In this document: piece after piece, positions 29,037 through 37,973 of the stretch
How positions within the stretch are numbered: the first letter of the stretch is position 1
Layout: the number at the start of each line of letters is the position of its first letter
Source of the DNA: Actinomadura kijaniata NBRC 14229
GTDB taxonomy: Bacteria; Actinomycetota; Actinomycetes; Streptosporangiales; Streptosporangiaceae
Length of the DNA stretch: 64,000 bases
NCBI RefSeq assembly: GCF_001552175.1
Contig: NZ_BCQR01000048.1
Span: 1 to 64,000, forward strand
Direction of reading: 5' to 3'
Notes under the pieces: generated by a model
The model's database searches: none
What the model saw: only the letters and a program-made list of their open reading frames with translations
What the model was told of the DNA's origin: nothing
Translations under genes and position numbers: made by a program

Positions 29037-29100
29037 CGTTGAACCGCGGCGCGCTGGGCGCTTGGACACGGCGGACATCCCAGCGCGCCGCGGCTCAACG
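29037..29100 (-). terminator. 22-bp near-perfect hairpin terminator of glpX
   Basis: Arms 29037-29058 and 29079-29100 pair at 21 of 22 positions (single mismatch at 29043), with a 20-base loop. The stem begins 6 bases beyond the glpX stop codon. No U tract follows. It is the longest simple stem in the window. Confidence 0.8.
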
Positions 29101-29105
29101 GGCTC

Positions 29106-30140
29106 TCAGACCGCCGCGTCGAAGTTGATCGCGCTGTAGGCGCGGAGCTTGTCGAGGCGGTGCTCGCTGGAGACCGAGCGGATCGTGCCGCTGCGGGAGC
29201 GCATGACCAGCGAGTGGGTGTGGGCGAGGCCCTTGCGGTAGCGGACGCCGTCGACCAGCTCGCCGTCGGTGATGCCGGTCGCGGCGAAGAACACGTCGTC
29301 GGAGGAGACCAGGTCGTCGGTGGTCAGGATGCGGTCCAGGTCGTGCCCGGCGTCCAGGGCCTTGCGCCGCTCGGCGTCGTCCTGCGGCCACAGCCGGCCC
29401 TGGATCACGCCGCCCAGCGCCTTGATCGCGCAGGCCGCGATGATGCCCTCGGGGGTGCCGCCGATGCCCAGCAGCAGGTCCACACCGGTGCCCTCGCGCG
29501 CCGCCATGATCGCACCGGCGACGTCGCCGTCCATGATGAACTTGATCCGCGCCCCCGCCTCGCGGACCTCCTTGACGATGCCCTCGTGGCGCGGCCGGTC
29601 CAGGATGACGACCGTCACGTCCTCCGGCCGCGAGCCCTTGGCCTTGGCGATGGCGCGGATGTTCTCGCCGATCGGCTTGTCGATGCCGACGACGTCGGCC
29701 GCCTCCGGCCCGGTGACCAGCTTCTCCATGTAGAACACCGCCGACGGGTCGTACATCGACCCGCGCGGCGCGACCGCCAGCACCGCGATGGCGTTGTTCA
29801 TGCCGAGCGCGGTGAGCCGGGTCCCGTCCACCGGGTCGACGGCCACGTCGCACTCGGCGCCGCTGCCGTCGCCGACCTCCTCGCCGTTGTAGAGCATCGG
29901 GGCGTTGTCCTTCTCGCCCTCGCCGATGACGACGACACCGCGCATGGAGACCGTGTTGATCAGCTGGCGCATGGCGTTGACCGCCGCGCCGTCGGCGCCG
30001 TTCTTGTCACCGCGGCCGACCCACCGGGCCGCGGCCATGGCGGCGGCCTCGGTGACGCGCACCAGTTCCATCGCCAGGTTGCGGTCCGGGGCGGCGGGCT
30101 CGGTCGTGAGCGGGGAGTGAACGGAGAAGTCGTCGGACAT
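29106..30140 (-). CDS. glpX: Fructose-1,6-bisphosphatase, class II
   Basis: A 344-residue metal-dependent gluconeogenic phosphatase converting fructose-1,6-bisphosphate to fructose-6-phosphate. Hallmarks: [18 protein letters not shown], the metal-binding VDPVDGTRL, and [16 protein letters not shown]. Class II is the main or sole FBPase of most actinomycetes, so the gene is probably essential for growth on gluconeogenic carbon. The ATG at 30140 follows GAAAGGG. Its placement close to fumarase and xse genes agrees with the Streptomyces gene order. Confidence 0.95.
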   Translation of the reverse strand: MSDDFSVHSPLTTEPAAPDRNLAMELVRVTEAAAMAAARWVGRGDKNGADGAAVNAMRQLINTVSMRGVVVIGEGEKDNAPMLYNGEEVGDGSGAECDVAVDPVDGTRLTALGMNNAIAVLAVAPRGSMYDPSAVFYMEKLVTGPEAADVVGIDKPIGENIRAIAKAKGSRPEDVTVVILDRPRHEGIVKEVREAGARIKFIMDGDVAGAIMAAREGTGVDLLLGIGGTPEGIIAACAIKALGGVIQGRLWPQDDAERRKALDAGHDLDRILTTDDLVSSDDVFFAATGITDGELVDGVRYRKGLAHTHSLVMRSRSGTIRSVSSEHRLDKLRAYSAINFDAAV

Positions 30141-30308
30141 GACCAGGCAGCCCTTTCGGTCGGTAGCTGACACGGATTCTCTGTGTGCCGGATACCGGGC
30201 CACAAATTGGACCAGACCAGAGGCCGGCGGGGAGTCCGTGACACCCGCGGGGGACAGGGTTTTGGAGACCACGCGGGCACAGGGATCGTTTCCCCGGGGG
30301 CGAGGGCG

Positions 30309-30314
30309 TAATCT
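30309..30314 (+). promoter_or_regulatory. -10 box of the TetR gene (leaderless)
   Basis: TAATCT lies 8 bases before the ATG at 30323, with no ribosome-binding site between. Confidence 0.5.
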
Positions 30315-30322
30315 CGCCTTCC

Positions 30323-30982
30323 ATGAGCAGCGACATCGACGTCCCGTCCGGCGGGGCCGTGGACGGAGTCTCCTCCCCCCGTACCTCGGACCGTGGGGCC
30401 GCCACCCGCAGCGCCCTGCTGCGTTCGGCCCGGGACGTGTTCTGCGAGGCGGGCTTCGCGCAGGCCGCCGTCACCGACATCGTGGCCAAGGCCGGGGCCA
30501 GCGTGGGCAGCCTCTACCACCACTTCAACGGCAAGGCCGACCTGTACCTGACGCTGTTCGAGGAGTTCCAGGCCCGCCAGCAGGAACGCACCCGGGAGGC
30601 GATCAACGCGGTCCGGGAGGCGGGCGAGACCGACCCGATGCGGCTGTTCGTCGCGGGCGCGGGCGCCTACCTCAACGGCTGCCTGGAGGAGCGCGACGTC
30701 TCCCGGCTGTTCATCTCCGGCGACGGCCCGCCCGGCTTCGACCGCGTGATGCGCCAGCGGCTCAACAAGTGGGCCCGCCGCAACGCCGCGCTGTTCCACA
30801 CCGCCGACGGGGGTGTGGACGAGGCCCTGGTCGTCGTGCTGACCGGGGCCATGGCGGGCGCGGTGTCGGAGGTCTCGCTGATGGACGACGAGACCGCCGC
30901 CCGGCGGCTGGCCGACGAGGTCATGGAGATCGTCGGCACGATCCGCAACCCGCGCACCCACCCCGGTTCGGAGCAGCGCTGA
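30323..30982 (+). CDS. TetR/AcrR family transcriptional regulator
   Basis: A 219-residue regulator with the TetR helix-turn-helix at residues 27-75 ([20 protein letters not shown], then [17 protein letters not shown]). The C-terminal domain resembles the lipid/fatty-acyl responsive group, but no ligand can be assigned. It is divergent from glpX and followed at 20 bases by the DUF4245 gene, so a role in controlling either is possible. The leaderless ATG at 30323 is supported by the -10 position. Confidence 0.83.
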   Translation: MSSDIDVPSGGAVDGVSSPRTSDRGAATRSALLRSARDVFCEAGFAQAAVTDIVAKAGASVGSLYHHFNGKADLYLTLFEEFQARQQERTREAINAVREAGETDPMRLFVAGAGAYLNGCLEERDVSRLFISGDGPPGFDRVMRQRLNKWARRNAALFHTADGGVDEALVVVLTGAMAGAVSEVSLMDDETAARRLADEVMEIVGTIRNPRTHPGSEQR

Positions 30983-31002
30983 CCGTACGGGATCCTGGAG
31001 GG

Positions 31003-31749
31003 GTGAGCGAGAAGACCCCAGCCCCCACCCCGGAGAGCACGCCCGCCGGGCCGGAGGCCGTGCCCGCCGGACCGGAGGCGGCGTCCGCCGGGCCCGAGGC
31101 GGCGTCCGCCGAACCGGAGGCCGCGCCGCGGCCGAGCGGGCCGATCCCGGTCAGCCCCGCCGTGCACAAGCGGCTGACCACGGGCCTGGGCGGGTTCACG
31201 CTGGCGATCGCGGCGTGCCTGCTGCTCGTGGCGGTGATCTACGCGATCACGCCGCGCAGCACCACGGAGATCCTGCCGATCGTCGACTACCGCTCCCAGC
31301 TGTGGGCGATGAGCAACGACGCCCCCTACCGGGTGTGGGCCCCCGAGGGCCTGCCGGACCGGTGGCGGCCGACCTCCAGCCGGGTCAGCGGCCTGAACGA
31401 GAAGGGCAGGCCGGTCGCCTGGCACCTGGGCTTCGTCACGCCGAGCGACGAGCACGCGGCGCTGGAGCAGAGCAACGAGAAGGCCGAGCCGTTCATCCGC
31501 CGGATGACCAACGACCGGATCCCCGACGGCGCCCAGCAGGTCGCCGGGGCGCAGTGGACCAGGTACGTGGCCGAGTCCCGCAAGCAGAACTCCCTGGTCC
31601 GCACGCTGCCCAACGGCGTCAGCGTCGTGGTGACGGGCACGGCGTCGTTCGAGGAGCTGGCGGCGCTGGCGTCCTCCCTGAAGGAGCAGCGCAAGGGCGA
31701 GGTGCCGCTGCCGACCTCCCCGGCGTCGCCCGGAACGCCGCGCTCGTAG
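31003..31749 (+). CDS. DUF4245 membrane-anchored protein
   Basis: A 248-residue protein. A disordered N-terminus of near-tandem PAGPEA/SAGPEA hexapeptides (residues 14-40) is followed by one transmembrane helix (about 61-85, GFTLAIAACLLLVAVIYAIT) and an extracytoplasmic DUF4245 domain with the pattern YRVWAPEGLPDRWRPTSSRV. The function is unknown; the gene accompanies glpX in Streptomyces and mycobacteria. The GTG at 31003 is preceded by GGAG at only 2 bases, so the start is not certain. Confidence 0.75.
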   Translation: MSEKTPAPTPESTPAGPEAVPAGPEAASAGPEAASAEPEAAPRPSGPIPVSPAVHKRLTTGLGGFTLAIAACLLLVAVIYAITPRSTTEILPIVDYRSQLWAMSNDAPYRVWAPEGLPDRWRPTSSRVSGLNEKGRPVAWHLGFVTPSDEHAALEQSNEKAEPFIRRMTNDRIPDGAQQVAGAQWTRYVAESRKQNSLVRTLPNGVSVVVTGTASFEELAALASSLKEQRKGEVPLPTSPASPGTPRS

Positions 31750-31863
31750 CCGTCGGAGCTTGGCGCGGGGTTCGGTAACTTTTCCGTTTTGGGTCTTCCG
31801 TCCGCTTTGTGGTGCCGCCAGGATCGCCAGTTGCGCATGAGCGATCAGTGAAGGGTGGTGCGC

Positions 31864-32808
31864 ATGGGCGGACGGAGGAGGATCGCGGTCCTGGCCGCGG
31901 CCGGGATCGCGGTGGCCACGGCCGGAACGGCGGCGGCGGTGGCCGTCGCGGACTCCCCGGAACCGGTGCGGACCGCGCCCACCGGGGCACGGGCGGCCGC
32001 GGCGGCGAAGGCGATGCCCCGCTTCCGGCTGCCGTTCCCCTGCGGGCAGGTCTGGACGGGCAACTCCAGCAGGTCCAGCGTCCACACCGGCTACGAGATC
32101 GACTTCAACCGGGGCCGCACCGCCGAGGCCGACAACGGCGACACCGTCGTGGCCGCCGCCGCGGGCAAGGTGATCCGCTCCACCCGGCACACCACCCAGA
32201 GCGGCTTCGGCCACCACGTCGTGATCCAGCACTCCGGCGGCTACACCACCTGGTACGCGCACCTGAAGTACCGCTCGGTCAAGACCGGCCAGCAGGTCGC
32301 GGCCGGGACCAGGATCGGCGCGGTGGGCCGCTCCACCCGCCCCGGCAACGGCGGCATGTCCTCCCACCTGCACTACGAGGTGCGGTACAACGGCGGATAC
32401 CCGCCGGTCGAGGCCTACTTCGAGGGGCGCCGCTTCGGCTACCCCCAGCAGACGCTGGAGGCGTGCTCCACCGGCGCGCCCGCCCCGGCCGACCCGGTCG
32501 CGCAGATCTGCGGCCCCGGCTACCGGAAGATCGACGAGGCCGTGCTGCGCGAGGGCGGCCGGACCTACGGCCGCGTGTACCTGGGTTACCGGAACGGCTC
32601 CAACTGCGTCGCCACGGTCAAGCCGAAGGGCGCCCGGGCCGCGATGACGGCCTTCCTCCAGGTGAAGGGCGCCACCACGAAGACCGACAGGGGCTCCTAC
32701 CAGTGGTACGCGGGCCCGGTGCGGGCGGCGGCGGCCGGTAAGTGCGTCCGCTGGGGCGGCGGCATCTCGGGCGTGTCCTACGCCAGCGGCTTCGAGCACT
32801 GCCGCTAG
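31864..32808 (+). CDS. Secreted M23 family metallopeptidase
   Basis: A 314-residue exported protein with signal segment (residues 5-28, IAVLAAAGIAVATAGTAAAV). The M23 lysostaphin-type domain spans about 55-205. Zinc ligands are readable as H and D in HTGYEIDF and as the HxH motif in SSHLHYEV; the GHHVVIQHSGGYTTWYAHLK core is typical of active endopeptidases that cut peptidoglycan cross-bridges. A C-terminal domain of about 100 residues (PGYRKIDEAVL, cysteine-containing) looks like a separate unassigned module. The ATG at 31864 has AAGGGTGG upstream. It converges on xseB with an 8-base gap. Confidence 0.87.
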   Translation: MGGRRRIAVLAAAGIAVATAGTAAAVAVADSPEPVRTAPTGARAAAAAKAMPRFRLPFPCGQVWTGNSSRSSVHTGYEIDFNRGRTAEADNGDTVVAAAAGKVIRSTRHTTQSGFGHHVVIQHSGGYTTWYAHLKYRSVKTGQQVAAGTRIGAVGRSTRPGNGGMSSHLHYEVRYNGGYPPVEAYFEGRRFGYPQQTLEACSTGAPAPADPVAQICGPGYRKIDEAVLREGGRTYGRVYLGYRNGSNCVATVKPKGARAAMTAFLQVKGATTKTDRGSYQWYAGPVRAAAAGKCVRWGGGISGVSYASGFEHCR

Positions 32809-32816
32809 GGCCGTCC

Positions 32817-33059
32817 CTAGAACGGGGCGGGCGCGTTCTCCCCGCCCTCGTCGGAGGCGGAGATCGCGGCGGTCAGCCGGGCACGGGCCCCCTCCAGCCA
32901 CTCCTCGCAGACCGCCGCGAGCCGCTCGCCGCGTTCCCACAGCTTCAGCGACTCCTCCAGGGTGAGGCCCCCGGCCTCCAGCCGCTTCACGACCTCGGTC
33001 AGTTCGTCGCGGGCCTGCTCGTAGGACAGCGCCTCGTTGTCGGTCTTCGCGTTCGCCAC
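32817..33059 (-). CDS. xseB: Exodeoxyribonuclease VII small subunit
   Basis: An 80-residue helical subunit that binds XseA to form ExoVII, a single-strand DNA exonuclease without a metal requirement. The family pattern SYEQARDELTEVVKRLEAGG and LTLEESLKLWERGERL is complete. The GTG at 33059 is chosen because AGGGTGG lies about 5 bases upstream; another in-frame GTG at 33068 would add three residues. It begins 10 bases after the xseA stop, so the two are one operon. Confidence 0.9.
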   Translation of the reverse strand: MANAKTDNEALSYEQARDELTEVVKRLEAGGLTLEESLKLWERGERLAAVCEEWLEGARARLTAAISASDEGGENAPAPF

Positions 33060-33069
33060 GTCAGCCACC

Positions 33070-34284
33070 CTACGGCTCGACGATCTCGGACACGGACACC
33101 TTGAGCCGGCCCGCGGCGAGCCGGACCGTCAGCGGCTCGCCCTCGGCGACGTCCTCGGCCGAGCGCAGCACCGACGCGTCCGCGCGCTGCACGATCGCGT
33201 AGCCGCGGTCCAGCGTCGCCGCCGGCGACAGCGCCAGCAGCCGCGCCCGCGTGTGCGACAGCTGGTCCCCGGCGCGGTCCAGCGACCCCGACACGCAGCG
33301 GCGGGCCCGGTCCCGCAGCGCCGCGACCTGCTCGGCCTGCCGCTCGACCTCGCGGACGGGGTCGGCCAGCGCGGGCCGGGAACGGACCGCGTTCAGCCAG
33401 GTCAGCTCGCGCTCGACGCCGCCGACCAGCACCCGGCGCGCCCGGTCCCGAAGCTGCCGCACGTACTGGAGCTGCTCGCGCACGTCCGGAACGGTCTTCT
33501 TCGCCGCGTCGGTCGGCGTGGAGGCGCGCAGGTCGGCGACCAGGTCCAGCAGGGGGGAGTCCTGCTCGTGCCCGATCGCGCTGACGACCGGGGTGCGCGC
33601 CGCCGCGACCGCCCGCACCAGGGCCTCGTCGGAGAACGGCAGCAGGTCCTCCATCGACCCGCCGCCCCGCGCGATGATGACCACGTCGATCCCGGGGTCG
33701 GCGTCCAGCTCCCGCAGCGCCTCCAGGATCTGCGGCACGGCCTGCTGCCCCTGCACCGCCGTGTTGACGACCTTGAACTCCACCGCGGGCCAGCGCCGCC
33801 GCGCGTTCTGCAGCACGTCGTGCTCGGCGTCGGACTCCCGCCCGGTGATCAGCCCGATCCGGCCGGGCAGGAACGGCAGCGGCCGCTTGCGCTCGGGCCG
33901 GAACAGCCCCTCGTTGGCCAGCAGCTGCTTGAGGCGTTCCAGCCGGGCCAGCAGCTCCCCGATGCCGACCGGCTTCACCTCCAGCGCGGCCAGCGAGAAC
34001 GTGCCGCGCGTCTGCCAGAAGTCGGGCTTGGCGTGGACCACGACGCGCGCCCCGTCGGTGACCGCCGGACCCGCCGCCTCGAACACCGAACGCGGCCCGA
34101 CGACCCGCACCGACATGTTCGCCACGGGGTCGCGCAACGTGAGGTAGACGGTGCCGCCGCGCGCGTTCAGCTCGGTGATCTGCCCCTCGACCCAGATCCG
34201 CCCGAGCCGCCCGATCCAGCCGCCCACCGCCTGCAACACGGTCCGCACCGGAACCGGGGACTCCGCCGAGGTCTCCATCGCCAT
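33070..34284 (-). CDS. xseA: Exodeoxyribonuclease VII large subunit
   Basis: A 404-residue catalytic subunit. The OB-fold is at the N-terminus ([20 protein letters not shown]), followed by the catalytic domain with [20 protein letters not shown] and [19 protein letters not shown], then a long coiled-coil (about 265-360) and a C-terminal cap with LDRGYAIV. It degrades single-stranded DNA to oligonucleotides and serves in mismatch and recombination repair. The ATG at 34284 has TAGGCT at 7 bases upstream and no ribosome-binding site, predicting a leaderless mRNA. Confidence 0.94.
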   Translation of the reverse strand: MAMETSAESPVPVRTVLQAVGGWIGRLGRIWVEGQITELNARGGTVYLTLRDPVANMSVRVVGPRSVFEAAGPAVTDGARVVVHAKPDFWQTRGTFSLAALEVKPVGIGELLARLERLKQLLANEGLFRPERKRPLPFLPGRIGLITGRESDAEHDVLQNARRRWPAVEFKVVNTAVQGQQAVPQILEALRELDADPGIDVVIIARGGGSMEDLLPFSDEALVRAVAAARTPVVSAIGHEQDSPLLDLVADLRASTPTDAAKKTVPDVREQLQYVRQLRDRARRVLVGGVERELTWLNAVRSRPALADPVREVERQAEQVAALRDRARRCVSGSLDRAGDQLSHTRARLLALSPAATLDRGYAIVQRADASVLRSAEDVAEGEPLTVRLAAGRLKVSVSEIVEP

Positions 34285-34291
34285 GACCGCC

Positions 34292-34297
34292 AGCCTA
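34292..34297 (-). promoter_or_regulatory. -10 box of xseA (leaderless)
   Basis: TAGGCT on the minus strand, 7 bases before the xseA start codon. Confidence 0.5.
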
Positions 34298-34338
34298 GGG
34301 GGCCGCACAGACACCCACCCCCCGAGCACGCCGTGTCC

Positions 34339-34433
34339 GCCGCGTCGTGTCCGCTACGCCGCGTCGTGTCCGCTACGCCGCGTCGTGTCCGCTACGCCGC
34401 GTCGTGTCCGCTACGCCGCGTCGTGTCCGCTAC
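34339..34433. repeat. 19-bp direct tandem repeat, five perfect copies
   Basis: Five identical end-to-end copies of GCCGCGTCGTGTCCGCTAC at 34339, 34358, 34377, 34396 and 34415. Degenerate copies built from the same words (GCCGTGCC, GCGTCGTGTCC) continue to about 34610. The unit is not a multiple of three and all frames are free of a credible start, so the array is non-coding. It lies between xseA and the TetR gene, 55 bases upstream of the xseA start codon. Confidence 0.95.
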
Positions 34434-34671
34434 GCCGCGTCGTGTCCGGCCGTGCCGTGCCGTGTCCGGCCGTGCCGCGTCGTGCCGTGCCGCGCCGCGT
34501 CGTGCCGCGTCGTGTCCGCCGCGTCGTGTCCGCCACGCCATGCCGTGCCGCGTCGCGTCTGCCGTGCCGCGTCGCGTCGTGTCCGCCGCGCCGTGCCCGT
34601 GTCCGGCCGTGCCGGGTCATATCCGCCGGGGCGTGGTCACCGGGTCGCGCCGGGGCGTGGTCGTCGCGTTG
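34434..34671. other. Degenerate repeat tail and gap before the TetR gene
   Basis: This stretch continues the low-complexity vocabulary of the neighbouring tandem array until about 34610 and then becomes ordinary GC-rich intergenic sequence. No gene, promoter or terminator was recognised. Confidence 0.6.
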
Positions 34672-35250
34672 TCACAGGTTGTCGAGCCAGTGGCGTAGGC
34701 GGTCGCCCTCGCGGTCCATCACCGAGGGGTCGCGCAGCGCGTTGGCCAGCAGCGACATCCCCTGGTACGCGCCGACCAGGGTGATCGCCAGCCCGTCCGG
34801 GTCGGGCAGGCCCAGGGCGCGGAACTGCGCCGCCGCCCAGTCCAGCAGCAGCCGGACGACCCGTCCCGCCTCGGCGTCGAGCCCGTCGTCGCGCTTGTCC
34901 AGCTCGACGGCGAGGGTCCCGGTGGGGCAGCCGTAGCGCGCGGCGATCTCGCGCTGCCCCACCCAGGAGGCGACGAGCGCCTTGAGGCGCTCGCGCGGGT
35001 CGGGGAGGGCGTCGAGCTCGGCGGTGAGCGCCGCCAGATGCGCGGCGTGCTCGCCGAGAGCGGCCCGGACCAGGTCGTCCTTGGTCTTGAAGTAGTAGTA
35101 CACGTTCCCGGTCGGGACCCCGGCGGCCTCGGCGATGTCGGCGATCGTCGTGCGTTCGACGCCCTGCTCGTGCAGGACGCGCGCGGCGGCGGCCATGAGC
35201 AGGCGCCGCTTCTGCTCGCCCCGCACCCGGGTCCGTGGTGAGTCGGTCAC
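34672..35250 (-). CDS. TetR/AcrR family repressor, divergent from an NmrA-like gene
   Basis: A 192-residue regulator. The helix-turn-helix lies at about 15-62 (RVLHEQGVERTTIADIAEAA, then GVPTGNVYYYFKTKDDLV); the remainder is the ligand domain with a LmrA/YxaF-like pattern (WVGQREIAARYGCPTGTLAV). The GTG at 35250 has TATAGT at 7 bases upstream, predicting a leaderless mRNA. The intergenic region carries repeated GACT/AGTC half-sites and a 20-bp dyad, strong evidence that the protein represses itself and the neighbouring oxidoreductase. Confidence 0.87.
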   Translation of the reverse strand: MTDSPRTRVRGEQKRRLLMAAAARVLHEQGVERTTIADIAEAAGVPTGNVYYYFKTKDDLVRAALGEHAAHLAALTAELDALPDPRERLKALVASWVGQREIAARYGCPTGTLAVELDKRDDGLDAEAGRVVRLLLDWAAAQFRALGLPDPDGLAITLVGAYQGMSLLANALRDPSVMDREGDRLRHWLDNL

Positions 35251-35257
35251 CTGACTG

Positions 35258-35263
35258 ACTATA
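35258..35263 (-). promoter_or_regulatory. -10 box of the TetR gene (leaderless)
   Basis: TATAGT on the minus strand, 7 bases before the GTG at 35250. It is embedded next to the CTGACTGACT half-site (35251-35260). Confidence 0.6.
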
Positions 35264-35301
35264 GACAGCCGCCCTCCGGGCCCGGTACGGTCCACCGAGT
35301 G

Positions 35302-35321
35302 AGTCAGTCAGCTAACTAACT
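35302..35321. promoter_or_regulatory. 20-bp imperfect palindrome, likely TetR operator
   Basis: AGTCAGTCAG-CTAACTAACT: the two halves are complementary at 8 of 10 positions and centred on AGCT. The left half matches, in inverted orientation, CTGACTGACT at 35251-35260. It overlaps the promoter zone of the 35332 gene. Assignment to the divergent TetR is by position. Confidence 0.65.
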
Positions 35322-35331
35322 AGGAGATCTC

Positions 35332-36177
35332 ATGATCGTGGTGACCGGAGCCACCGGGAACGTCGGCCGGGCGCTGGTCCGGCTGCTGGCCGAGGCGGGG
35401 GAGAAGGTGACGGCGACGTCCCGTGGGATCACGGACGCCGACGTGCCGGAGGGCGTGCGGGCCCGGCGGTCGGACCTGACCGACGCCGGGAGCCTGCGGC
35501 CCCTGCTGGACGGCGCCGACGCGCTGTTCTTCCAGAGCGGCGGGGCCGCCGCGCACCTGCTGGACCCCGAGGCCATCCTGGACGCGGCTAGGGCCGGTGG
35601 CGTCCGCCGGGTGGTGCTGCTGTCCTCCCAGGGCGTCGCCACCCGCCCGGACTCGGCGTCCCACGGACAGGTCGGCCGCTCCATCGAGGACGCCGTCCGG
35701 CGCTCGGGCCTGGACTGGACGATCCTGCGGCCCGGCGGCTTCGCCTCCAACACCTACGCCTGGGCCGGGTCGGTCCGCGCCGCCCGGACGGTCGCCGCGC
35801 CGTTCGGCGACGTCGGCCTGCCGGTCATCGATCCGGACGACATCGCCGCGGTCGCCGCCGCGACCCTGCGCGAGGACGGCCACGCCGGACGGGTCTACGA
35901 GCTGACCGGGCCCGTCCCCGTCACGCCGCGCGAGCAGGCCGCCGCGATCGGCGAGGCGCTGGGCGAGCCGGTCCGGTTCGCCGAGTGGACCCGCGACGAG
36001 GCCCGGGAGCGGATGCTGGCGTTCATGCCCGGGGACGTGGTCGAGACGACCCTGGAGATCCTCGGCGAGCCCACCGGGCGGGAGCGGACGGTCAGCCCGG
36101 ACGTGGAACGCGTCCTGGGCCGCCCGGCGACGCCGTTCGCGACCTGGGCGCGCCGCAACGCCGCCGCGTTCCGCTGA
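35332..36177 (+). CDS. NmrA-like NAD(P)-binding oxidoreductase
   Basis: A 281-residue atypical short-chain dehydrogenase. The Rossmann motif GATGNVGRALVRLLAEAG is at residues 5-24 and ILRPGGFASNTYAW marks the substrate side; the usual YxxxK catalytic pair of classical SDRs is not evident, as in NmrA/QorB-like quinone oxidoreductases or redox sensors. The ATG at 35332 follows TAGGAGA by 5 bases. It is divergent from a TetR gene with which it shares operator-like sequence, so expression is probably induced by a quinone or xenobiotic; that inference rests on family habit. Confidence 0.8.
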   Translation: MIVVTGATGNVGRALVRLLAEAGEKVTATSRGITDADVPEGVRARRSDLTDAGSLRPLLDGADALFFQSGGAAAHLLDPEAILDAARAGGVRRVVLLSSQGVATRPDSASHGQVGRSIEDAVRRSGLDWTILRPGGFASNTYAWAGSVRAARTVAAPFGDVGLPVIDPDDIAAVAAATLREDGHAGRVYELTGPVPVTPREQAAAIGEALGEPVRFAEWTRDEARERMLAFMPGDVVETTLEILGEPTGRERTVSPDVERVLGRPATPFATWARRNAAAFR

Positions 36178-36225
36178 CGGTCCGGCGGCGGCGCTCGCCG
36201 TCCGGTCCCGGCGCAGGCGGATGAG

Positions 36226-36258
36226 ACGAAGGGCCTCCCCGGCGGGGAGGCCCTTCGT
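36226..36258. terminator. 15-bp perfect bidirectional terminator
   Basis: Arms 36226-36240 and 36244-36258 pair completely around a 3-base GGC loop. It lies between the convergent NmrA-like and aminopeptidase genes and serves both; no long T tract is present on either side. Confidence 0.9.
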
Positions 36259-36269
36259 GTGCCGTCAGG

Positions 36270-37727
36270 TCAGGACAGCAGGTCGGCCATCCACGTCTCG
36301 ATCTCGTCGGCCCGGCGCGGCAGGCCGTCGGACAGCACCTTCGCGCCGTCCTCGGTCACGACCAGGTCGTCCTCGATGCGGACGCCGATGCTGCGCAGTT
36401 CCTCCGGCAGCGTCAGGTCGTCCGGCTGGAGGTACAGGCCGGGCTCGACGGTCAGCACGTGGCCGGGCTCCAGCACGCCGTCGAGGTACTGCTCGGCGCG
36501 GGCCCTGGCGCAGTCGTGCACGTCCATCCCCAGCATGTGGCCGCTGCTGCACAGGGTGTACCGCCGGTAGATGCCCGACCCGGGGTCGAGGGCGGCCGCG
36601 GCGTCGGGGATGACCCCCCACTCCTCCAGCCCCTCGGCGATCACCCGCATGGCGGCCTGGTGGAAGTCGCGGAACCGCGCCCCCGGCCGCACCGCCGCGA
36701 TCCCCGCCTCCTGCGCGGCGTACACCAGGTCGTACACGCGGCGCTGGACGTCGGTGAAGCGGCCGTTGACCGGCAGGGTGCGGGTGACGTCGGCGGTGTA
36801 GAGGGTGTCGGTCTCCACGCCCGCGTCCAGCAGCAGCAGGTCGCCGTCGCGCAGCGGGCCGTCGTTGCGGATCCAGTGCAGGACGCAGGCGTGCGCGCCG
36901 CCGGCCGCGATGGTCTCGTAGCCGACGCCGTTGCCCTCCAGCCGGGCGCGGGTGTTGAACACGCCCTCGACCAGGCGCTCGCCGCGCGGGTGCCGCATCG
37001 CCCTCGGCAGCGCGCCCACCACGTCGGTGAACCCGGCGACCGTGTGGTCCACGGCGGCGGTGAGCTGCGCGATCTCCCACCCGTCCTTGACCAGCCGCAG
37101 CTCCGACAGGAACGCGGCCAGCTCCCGGTCGGCGGCGGCGTTCGCGTGCTCGCCGACCAGGCGGTCCACCCCCGCGTCCACGTCACGCACCACGCGGGTC
37201 GGGGTGACGCCGCCCAGGAGCTTCGGCAGCTCCTCCAGGGAGGCGGCGGTGAGCTGGAGCGCGCTTTCGGTCTCGGCGAGGCTGCGGCGGCGGCCCACCC
37301 AGAACTCGCCGTGCTTGCGGTCCCGGTAGAACTGCCCGGTGTCGCGCGGGGAACGCGGGTGCGTGAACAGGATCGCCTCGTGCCCGGCGGCGCCCGGCTC
37401 CAGCACCAGCACCGCGTCCGGCACCGCGTCGGCGCCCGACTCGGCCGTGAGGTACGCGAACGCGGTGTGCGGCCGGAACGGGTAGTCGCAGTCGTTGCTG
37501 CGGACCTTCAACCCGCCCGCCGGGATCACCAGGCGCTCGCCGGGGAACCGGGCCGACAGCGCGGCGCGGCGGCGGGCGGCGTGCGGGGCGGCCTCCACCG
37601 GGGCGGGGGTGTGGGAGGTGTCGGCCCACGAGTGGCCGAAGTACTCCGCGAGCGCGGCGGAGACGGGCAGATCGTGGCTGCCGGTCGCGTACCGGTCGGC
37701 GTTCTCGGCGGGCTGGGAAGAGGACAA
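36270..37727 (-). CDS. Xaa-Pro aminopeptidase (M24B, aminopeptidase P)
   Basis: A 485-residue cytosolic metallopeptidase that removes N-terminal residues preceding proline. The N-terminal AMP_N domain (about 40-190) is followed by the pita-bread catalytic domain. The five metal ligands are in place: D in LLLDAGVETD, D in YTADVTR, H in SSGHMLGMDVHD, E in TVEPGLYL and E in VRIEDD. Length suits bacterial PepP. The TTG at 37727 is chosen for the GGAGG site 6 bases upstream and the family-normal N-terminus. Confidence 0.92.
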   Translation of the reverse strand: MSSSQPAENADRYATGSHDLPVSAALAEYFGHSWADTSHTPAPVEAAPHAARRRAALSARFPGERLVIPAGGLKVRSNDCDYPFRPHTAFAYLTAESGADAVPDAVLVLEPGAAGHEAILFTHPRSPRDTGQFYRDRKHGEFWVGRRRSLAETESALQLTAASLEELPKLLGGVTPTRVVRDVDAGVDRLVGEHANAAADRELAAFLSELRLVKDGWEIAQLTAAVDHTVAGFTDVVGALPRAMRHPRGERLVEGVFNTRARLEGNGVGYETIAAGGAHACVLHWIRNDGPLRDGDLLLLDAGVETDTLYTADVTRTLPVNGRFTDVQRRVYDLVYAAQEAGIAAVRPGARFRDFHQAAMRVIAEGLEEWGVIPDAAAALDPGSGIYRRYTLCSSGHMLGMDVHDCARARAEQYLDGVLEPGHVLTVEPGLYLQPDDLTLPEELRSIGVRIEDDLVVTEDGAKVLSDGLPRRADEIETWMADLLS

Positions 37728-37973
37728 CGCTGGCCTCCGGATGACGATCAGTCGGGGTGTGCGATGTCACCGTACCGGCCGTTTCCCGTGGTCGTGGCGC
37801 TGCGGAACGCCCGCTGGGGACCCCTGCCACGGCGATCCGGTCTGTCCGGTAACGGTCTTGTCTCACGTCCGTTCGCGTATTGACGGCGGATGCCCGCCCA
37901 CGGTCATGTGACAGCAGGCGGCCGTACGGCCGGCGCTCGGGGGACCGGCACCTTTCGGGAGACGAGGACTTCC

